A stretch of 64,000 nt of DNA from Pseudomonas sp. BBP2017 (GTDB lineage Bacteria; Pseudomonadota; Gammaproteobacteria; Pseudomonadales; Pseudomonadaceae). Location: the NCBI RefSeq assembly GCF_003024385.1, contig NZ_PVZN01000003.1, positions 248,001 to 312,000 on the forward strand, given 5' to 3'. The notes below the pieces were generated by a model. It was given only the letters and a program-made list of their open reading frames with translations, was not told the DNA's origin and ran no database searches. Positions 58,945-64,000 of the stretch are shown piece after piece. Each line of letters starts with the position of its first letter. Within the stretch, counting starts at the first letter, position 1. A program made the translations under genes and the position numbers.

Positions 58945-59760
58945 TTAGCGCTGCAGGAGCAGCTGACGGGTCTTGTCCAGGGCCATTTGTGCCCGTTGCA
59001 GGGCGCTAACACCCTGTTCGTACAACTGCCGAGTGGGAATCTCCAGGCTCAAGGGTATCGACGCGGGCAGACTGCCCAGCAGCCCGGTCAGATCGCAATC
59101 ACCGTCACCGGGAAAGCGCCGCTCATTACGCGCCTGACGCAGGATCTCGGCCATGTCGTCTGGGCGCGCTCCCGCTACATCGCACAGCTGAGCATAACGC
59201 AGACGCGAAGATGCAACCTGGCGCAGCTCATCCAGCGACGAGGCCGAGCGGTCGAAATGGAAAGCGTCGATCAGTACGCAGCCGTTGTCACGTCCGGCGT
59301 GCTCGACAATGCGCAGCGCCTGGGTGAGGTTCTTGGCATCGGTCCAGGGCATGAACTCCAGGTGCGGGTGCAGGCCGTAATGCCCAGCCAGATCGCACAG
59401 CTCGGCAAAATGCGCCGTCAGGCGTGATTCATCGGGGTCATTGCCGGCCACCAGCAGTTCACTGGCACCGAACTCGGCGCCAACGGCCAGCAAGGCCTCA
59501 AAATCGGCGACACGGGTCTCGGGTTTGAGCCGCAGGATCTCCACGTCCAGCACCTTGATGCCGTTGTCGCGCAGGCGTGCGGCAGTCTGGCGGCGTAGCC
59601 CGGCATCCGCTACCAGCGGGAAGTGATGCTCCTCGGGCGTGGCCGGTTCCAGACGCAGGCCGACATGGCTGTAGCCGGCGCGGGCGGCGACTTCGACCAT
59701 TTCCACAGGCGACAGCTCAAGTACCGTCAGGGCGGCGAGGGACATCACGCGTTGCGTCAT
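58945..59760 (-). CDS. QuiC-like single-domain TIM-barrel protein
   Basis: 271 residues, xylose-isomerase-type TIM barrel. Its polar residues fall at nearly the same numbers as in QuiC of the same cluster: Glu135 (HLEFMPW), Asp165 and His168 (LIDAFHF), Gln191, and Glu240 (SLEIP). The segment FPGDGDCDLTGLL also parallels FPGQGEFDLAGFL in QuiC. It lacks the C-terminal HPPD-like half. It may be a dehydratase or isomerase for a compound related to 3-dehydroshikimate. An IclR-type site lies 35 bases before its start. Confidence 0.85.
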   Translation of the reverse strand: MTQRVMSLAALTVLELSPVEMVEVAARAGYSHVGLRLEPATPEEHHFPLVADAGLRRQTAARLRDNGIKVLDVEILRLKPETRVADFEALLAVGAEFGASELLVAGNDPDESRLTAHFAELCDLAGHYGLHPHLEFMPWTDAKNLTQALRIVEHAGRDNGCVLIDAFHFDRSASSLDELRQVASSRLRYAQLCDVAGARPDDMAEILRQARNERRFPGDGDCDLTGLLGSLPASIPLSLEIPTRQLYEQGVSALQRAQMALDKTRQLLLQR

Positions 59761-59794
59761 CGTTTGTGATCTCGGAAAGTGGAATTACAATATT

Positions 59795-59809
59795 TAGAAC
59801 CATGTTCCA
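59795..59809. promoter_or_regulatory. IclR-type binding site before the TIM-barrel gene
   Basis: TAGAACCATGTTCCA matches the TGGAA-N5-TTCCA pattern of IclR-family operators at nine of ten arm positions. It lies between the iclR-type gene and the TIM-barrel gene, 35 bases upstream of the latter's ATG. Confidence 0.55.
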
Positions 59810-59828
59810 CTTTTAGCGCAATGCTTTT

Positions 59829-60605
59829 TTAAACAAACAACTCAGACGCCGGACTCGCCGCCGACAACTCCGCCGCTGCCGCCAACAACACCGGCGCCAG
59901 CTCGTGCATGCGCGCCTCGCTCATCCGTGCACTGGGGCCGGCAACGCTGAGCACACCCACTGCATGGCCATCGAGCGGGTGACGCACCACCGCCGCCAGC
60001 GCCGAAGTGCCCACCGCCGAGCTTTCCACCACCCAGGCATAGCCGTGCTCACGCGCCAGGCGCAGGCGTTCAAGCAGTTCGGCGTTAGAGGCCGGCGCAT
60101 TAGGGCCGAAGTCCTCACGCCGGGCAATGCCCTGGCGTTCCACCAGCACCAGGGCCTGGGCATCGCTCAGGCTGGACAGCCAGGCATGCCCGGAAGCGGT
60201 GTAGAACAGCGGTGCATCGCGGCCCATATCCGGGTCGTAACGCAAGCCCGAACGGGCGCCCTGGGCTTTGGCAATCCAGGTCTGGCGGTCGCCGTCGATC
60301 ACCCCCAGGCGCACCAGCTCACCAGTCTGTTGCGCCAGTTGGTCGAGAATCGGCTGAACGATATCGGCGCCGCTGCTGGCCAGGTAGCGAAAGCCCATGG
60401 CCACCAGGCGAGTACTCAGGTGATAGCGACTGCTCTCCAGGTTCTGCCGCACATAACCCAGGCGCACCAGCTCAGCAAGCATGCGGTGGGTGGCGCTCTT
60501 GGGGATATCCAGCTCTTCGGCCAGGGTCTGCAGAGGCAGGCCGCGGGGTTCGCTGGTGAGGCGTTCGAGAAGGCTGAACGCACGTTCGATCTGACTGCCG
60601 GCCAT
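59829..60605 (-). CDS. IclR-family transcriptional regulator
   Basis: 258 residues. The N-terminal winged helix is QIERAFSLLERLTSEPRGLP, LAEELDIPKSATHRMLAELV. The C-terminal effector domain runs from about residue 80 (LAQQTGELVRLGVIDGDRQT) and includes GTSALAAVVRHPLDGHAVGV. IclR proteins often control aromatic-acid catabolism. AGGGA sits eight bases before the ATG at 60605; ATG at 60611 is also possible. It is divergent from the flavoprotein gene and upstream of the TIM-barrel/EamA pair. Confidence 0.92.
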   Translation of the reverse strand: MAGSQIERAFSLLERLTSEPRGLPLQTLAEELDIPKSATHRMLAELVRLGYVRQNLESSRYHLSTRLVAMGFRYLASSGADIVQPILDQLAQQTGELVRLGVIDGDRQTWIAKAQGARSGLRYDPDMGRDAPLFYTASGHAWLSSLSDAQALVLVERQGIARREDFGPNAPASNAELLERLRLAREHGYAWVVESSAVGTSALAAVVRHPLDGHAVGVLSVAGPSARMSEARMHELAPVLLAAAAELSAASPASELFV

Positions 60606-60729
60606 GGTCATGGTCCCTGAAAATTTTGCCGATTCTAAAGAGCGCGAGGCAAAGCGCAAAACACTGTCCGATCTTCGCCCACTTTGTTGCCTGGCTGCTT
60701 GGCCGGGCAGCGCCTCGAACCATAGAATA

Positions 60730-60744
60730 TGGAATCTTGTTCCA
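60730..60744. promoter_or_regulatory. IclR-type binding site before the flavoprotein gene
   Basis: TGGAATCTTGTTCCA fits TGGAA-N5-TTCCA exactly. A -10-like TATAAC follows at 60748-60753, so the site covers the -35 region of the flavoprotein promoter, with no good -35 box of its own. Confidence 0.65.
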
Positions 60745-60782
60745 GAATATAACAAAATTCACTGTTCGAGGAGACACTGCCC

Positions 60783-62501
60783 ATGGCTGTCGATACCCCC
60801 ACCCCTTCCTGCGTGGATTGCGATGTACTGGTCATCGGCTCCGGCGCTGCCGGTTTATCTGCAGCGGTAACCGCCGCCTGGCATGGTCAGAAAGTCATTG
60901 TGGTCGAAAAGGATCCGGTATTCGGTGGCGCTACGGCCTGGTCCGGCGGCTGGATGTGGGTGCCATGCAACCCGCTGGCACAACGCGCCGGCATCATCGA
61001 AAAGCGTGCCCAGCCGCGCACCTACCTCGAACACGAACTGGGCGAGCGATTCGATGCACAGATGATCGACGCTTTTCTTGAAGCGGCACCGAACATGGTG
61101 TCGTTCTTCGAACGGCATACGGCGCTGCAATTCGCCGACGGCAACAGCATTGCCGACATCCACGGCAATTCGCCAGGCGCCGGTACAGGTGGGCGTTCGG
61201 TGATCGCCGCGCCCTATGACGGACGCAAGGTCGGCAAACTGCTCAAGCGCCTGCGCAAAACCATGCGCGAGACTTCCTTCATGGGCATGCCGATCATGGC
61301 TGGCAAGGATCTGGGCGCCTTCCTGACCCTGACCCGCTCGTGGCGCTCGCTGCTGCACGTCAGCAAGCGCTTCAGCCGCCATCTGCTCGACCTCGCCCTG
61401 CACGGCCGGGCCATGCAGCTGGTCAACGGCGTCGCCCTCATCGCACGGTTGGCCAGATCGGCGGAAGATCTGGGGGTGTTGCTCTGGGAGTCGGCGCCGG
61501 CAAAACGACTGCTTCACCAGCAGGATCGTGTCTGCGGTGCGGTGATCGACACCGCACGCGGCCCTGTCAGCATTCATGCACGCAAGGCCGTAGTCCTCGC
61601 CGCCGGCGGTTTTGCCAATGACATCGAACGGCGCAAGGCCCTGTTCCCACGCACGCCCAGCGGCCATGAACATCTGGCCTTGCCGCCCCTGGGTGCCAAC
61701 GGTGACGGTCTGCGCCTGGGTGAAAGTGTCGGCGGCCAGGTCGCCGACGACCTGCACAGCCCGGTAGCCTGGGCGCCGGTTTCACGGGTACCACACAAGG
61801 ACGGCACAGTAGGCCATTTCCCGCATATCATCGAGCGCGGCAAGCCTGGCATCATCGGCGTACTGGCCAACGGCAAACGCTTTGTCAACGAAGCCGATGG
61901 CTACTACGACTATGTCAGCGCCATGGTCGCCCAAGCGCCCGGTGACAAAGTCGAATCCTGGCTGATTTGCAGCCACGCCTTTCAGCGCCGCTATGGCCTC
62001 GGCATGTCCCGCCCCTTTCCGCTGCCGCTACAGCCATTTATCGCCTCGGGCTACCTGAAAAGCGCCAGGACCATCGAAGCCCTGGCGCGCGCCTGTGGCA
62101 TCGACCCACAAGGTTTGCGCGATACCGTGAATGAGTACAACCGCCATGCCCGCCTGGGTGAAGACCCGGCGTTCGGTCGCGGCTCGACGCCGTACAACCG
62201 CAAACAGGGCGACGCCCAGCACACACCGAACCCGTGCGTGGCACCGATCGAGCAAGGGCCGTTTTATGCGGTGAAAGTCGAGCCGGGGTGTTTTGCTACC
62301 TTCGCAGGGTTGCGGACCAACCAGCATGCCCAGGTTCTGGACAGCCAGCGCCAGCCCATCGCCGGGTTGTATGCAGTGGGAACCGACATGGCCAGCATCA
62401 TGGCCGGGCATTACCCGGCGGGCGGAATCAATCTGGGGCCTGCGGCGACGTTTGGCTACATCGCCGGGCGGCATATTGCCGGGGTTACTGAATACGAATG
62501 A
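60783..62501 (+). CDS. KstD-like FAD-dependent dehydrogenase
   Basis: 572 residues. FAD binding: DVLVIGSGAAGLSAAVTAAW near residues 14-33, VVEKDPVFGGATAWSGG, and the C-terminal GLYAVGTDMASIMAGHYPAG. Tyr544 and Gly548 match the Tyr and Gly, four residues apart, that hold the ketone oxygen in 3-ketosteroid delta-1-dehydrogenase. This superfamily adds a double bond next to a ring ketone. With QuiC and PcaGH as neighbours, the substrate is more likely a small oxo-cyclohexane (or cyclohexene) acid than a steroid. Regulated by the divergent IclR gene, by inference. Confidence 0.88.
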   Translation: MAVDTPTPSCVDCDVLVIGSGAAGLSAAVTAAWHGQKVIVVEKDPVFGGATAWSGGWMWVPCNPLAQRAGIIEKRAQPRTYLEHELGERFDAQMIDAFLEAAPNMVSFFERHTALQFADGNSIADIHGNSPGAGTGGRSVIAAPYDGRKVGKLLKRLRKTMRETSFMGMPIMAGKDLGAFLTLTRSWRSLLHVSKRFSRHLLDLALHGRAMQLVNGVALIARLARSAEDLGVLLWESAPAKRLLHQQDRVCGAVIDTARGPVSIHARKAVVLAAGGFANDIERRKALFPRTPSGHEHLALPPLGANGDGLRLGESVGGQVADDLHSPVAWAPVSRVPHKDGTVGHFPHIIERGKPGIIGVLANGKRFVNEADGYYDYVSAMVAQAPGDKVESWLICSHAFQRRYGLGMSRPFPLPLQPFIASGYLKSARTIEALARACGIDPQGLRDTVNEYNRHARLGEDPAFGRGSTPYNRKQGDAQHTPNPCVAPIEQGPFYAVKVEPGCFATFAGLRTNQHAQVLDSQRQPIAGLYAVGTDMASIMAGHYPAGGINLGPAATFGYIAGRHIAGVTEYE

Positions 62502-62560
62502 TCGCGGGGCAAGCCCTCTCCCACATCAATACCCTGTGGGAGCGAGCTTGCCCCGCGATA
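62501..62560. repeat. Inverted pair of REP elements
   Basis: ATCGCGGGGCAAGCCCTCTC and GTGGGAGCGAGCTTGCCCCG face each other between the convergent ends of the flavoprotein gene and pcaG. The flavoprotein stop codon touches the first base. Confidence 0.9.
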
Positions 62561-62573
62561 GCGCCAGCAAAAA

Positions 62574-63179
62574 TCAGAAATCGAAGAACACCGTCTCACC
62601 CTCACCCTGAATGCGGATGTCAAAGCGATACGCCAACTTGCCATCCACCTCACAGCGGGTCGCCACCAGGGTCTCGCGCCGCTGCGGCTGCTCAATCAAA
62701 TTAAGCACCGGACACTGGGTGTTGGCCTGGGCCTCATCATCGAAGTACAGACGCGTCTGCAGATGGATGTTGATCCCCCGGGCAAACAGGCTGACGTTGA
62801 TGTGCGGCGCCATCGGCACACCCGCAGCATTGCGCACCACACCTGGCTTGACGGTGTGCAGGGTCCACTCACCCCCATCGAACGTGGTGGCAGTACGACC
62901 GAAGCTGTTGAACGGTCGCTCCAGGTTGAAATCGCCTTGGTACTGACCGTTGTGGTCGGCCTGCCAGAACTCAAGGAACGAATCCCTGACCAGATGACCG
63001 TTACCGTCATAAACGTTGCCGAACACCAGGATATGTTCACCCGGCGCATCGGCCCGGGCCATGTGGTTCCAGATCTCCTGGTCGCGGGTCGGATTGCCGG
63101 CGGCCTCCAGGGCCAAGCCGATGTGCACATACGGTCCGGCAGTCTGCGAAGGGGTTTCCGGCAGCAATTGAATGGGCAT
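62574..63179 (-). CDS. pcaG: Protocatechuate 3,4-dioxygenase alpha subunit
   Basis: 201 residues. It starts MPIQLLPETPSQTAGPYVHI, the conserved PcaG N-terminus, and contains FLEFWQADHNGQYQGDF and VPMAPHINVSLFARGINIHL. The alpha subunit builds the active-site pocket but does not hold the iron. With PcaH it opens protocatechuate to beta-carboxy-cis,cis-muconate, the entry to the beta-ketoadipate pathway. It starts 10 bases after pcaH. Confidence 0.97.
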   Translation of the reverse strand: MPIQLLPETPSQTAGPYVHIGLALEAAGNPTRDQEIWNHMARADAPGEHILVFGNVYDGNGHLVRDSFLEFWQADHNGQYQGDFNLERPFNSFGRTATTFDGGEWTLHTVKPGVVRNAAGVPMAPHINVSLFARGINIHLQTRLYFDDEAQANTQCPVLNLIEQPQRRETLVATRCEVDGKLAYRFDIRIQGEGETVFFDF

Positions 63180-63189
63180 GGTCACCTCC

Positions 63190-63909
63190 TCAGCAGTTTT
63201 CGAAGTGGGTTTTGCGCTGGCCGCGCAGGACGATGTCGAAGCGGTAGGCCAGACAATCCATCGGGTTGGCGTTGCTCATGTCCAGCCGTGCGATCAGGCT
63301 CTGCACTGCCTCAGGGTTGGCAATCGACTTGACGATCGGGCACATCGGGATCAACGGATCACCTTCGAAATACAGCTGGGTGATCAAGCGGGTGGCAATC
63401 GACGGACCGCTGATCGACACATGGATATGCGCCGGGCGCCAGTCGTTGGGGCCATTGCGCCAAGGGTATGGGCCCGGCTTGATGGTACGGAAGCTGTAGT
63501 AACCCTCGCTGTCGGTCAAGGCGCGGCCGACGCCTCCGAAGTTGGGGTCCAGCGGCGCCAGGTAGCGGTCGTTCTTGTGACGATAACGGCCACCGGCGTT
63601 GGCCTGCCAGATTTCAACCAAGGTATGCGGGATCGGTTTGCCGTACTGGTCGCAGACGCGGCCAGCAACAATGATCCGCTCGCCGATGGGCAGCCCGCCG
63701 TTGTTGAAGTTGAGCAGCAGGTCATGGTCATGCTGGCCGAACCTCAAGTGAGAAAAGTCCGGTCCAGTGCTTTCGCTGATCGACTGCGGAATACTCACCA
63801 GCGCCTGACGCGGCGAACGGGCAATGGAGGTTTTGTAATCCGGAGTAAGGGCCTTCGGGTGCCAGTTGCGATCACGGATAGCGAAGCGACTATTGTCTTG
63901 CGCAGACAT
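63190..63909 (-). CDS. pcaH: Protocatechuate 3,4-dioxygenase beta subunit
   Basis: 239 residues. The non-heme Fe(III) ligands are all present: Tyr109 ([11 protein letters not shown]), Tyr148 (GPYPWRNG), His161 and His163 ([11 protein letters not shown]). [20 protein letters not shown] is the dioxygenase signature. First gene of pcaHG. About 90 bases upstream of it are in the window; no regulatory site could be placed there. Confidence 0.97.
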   Translation of the reverse strand: MSAQDNSRFAIRDRNWHPKALTPDYKTSIARSPRQALVSIPQSISESTGPDFSHLRFGQHDHDLLLNFNNGGLPIGERIIVAGRVCDQYGKPIPHTLVEIWQANAGGRYRHKNDRYLAPLDPNFGGVGRALTDSEGYYSFRTIKPGPYPWRNGPNDWRPAHIHVSISGPSIATRLITQLYFEGDPLIPMCPIVKSIANPEAVQSLIARLDMSNANPMDCLAYRFDIVLRGQRKTHFENC

Positions 63910-64000
63910 GCCGTTCTCCTGTCTTGGAATTATTGGAGCGCCTGGACGTGGCAGGCGAGCTTGCAGTTTCCGGCATGTACGTTCTGGAGAACATTGAAAA

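Overview
The window is chromosomal DNA of a fluorescent Pseudomonas, most likely of the P. putida group. This rests on recognisable gene blocks (rplU-rpmA-obgE-proB, ettA-gdhA, morA-glyA, cstA-yjiX-yjiA, radA-mscL-fpr-ppoR-rlmG, cioA-cioB, pcaH-pcaG), a LuxR solo of the PpoR type, high-GC codon use, and several copies of the P. putida-type REP element. No prophage, insertion sequence, rRNA operon or CRISPR array was seen. Names come from reading protein motifs and remembered gene order; no search was run.

Layout. 1-6.3 kb: the edge of a fosmidomycin-resistance-type MFS gene, a gene remnant, an elongator tRNA-Met, a FecR-like regulator without its sigma factor, a LysE exporter with a divergent LysR gene, an M15 peptidase, carbonic anhydrase, and a holD-like/rimI pair. 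6.4-11.3 kb: the condensin-like operon mksF-mksE-mksB, with no mksG/jetD nuclease gene behind it. 11.3-17 kb: creA, proB, obgE, rpmA, rplU, divergent ispB, a zinc-ribbon protein, and a small gene behind a strong Fur box. 17-25 kb: an FKBP isomerase, small conserved proteins, a Lon-like protease, two exported proteins, and a Gre-like factor. 25-38 kb: gdhA, ettA, the c-di-GMP protein morA, glyA, the pyruvate-uptake operon cstA-yjiX-yjiA, and a PilZ protein. 38-51.5 kb: two nucleobase permeases, radA, mscL, fpr, ppoR, rlmG, the cyanide-insensitive oxidase operon with a DUF2474 subunit and an ANR box, a DJ-1-like protein lacking its catalytic residues, an acetyltransferase and trmA.

51.5-64 kb is a catabolic island for hydroaromatic acids ending at protocatechuate 3,4-dioxygenase. 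An NAD-type quinate/shikimate dehydrogenase, the fused 3-dehydroshikimate dehydratase QuiC and an MFS importer form one module, with a TetR regulator and a perfect 14-bp palindrome between quiC and the importer gene. A second module holds an IclR regulator, a KstD-like flavoprotein, a single-domain paralogue of the QuiC TIM barrel, and a DMT transporter. Two matching TGGAA-N5-TTCCA-type sites lie before the flavoprotein and TIM-barrel genes. PcaH and PcaG then open the protocatechuate ring. The IclR module looks like a second, undescribed route that turns an alicyclic acid into an aromatic one, and is the part most worth testing.

Other points of interest are a folded leader before the purine permease gene at 49.1 kb, a perfect 40-bp palindrome at 51.5 kb centred on a stop codon, and several palindromic operator candidates.
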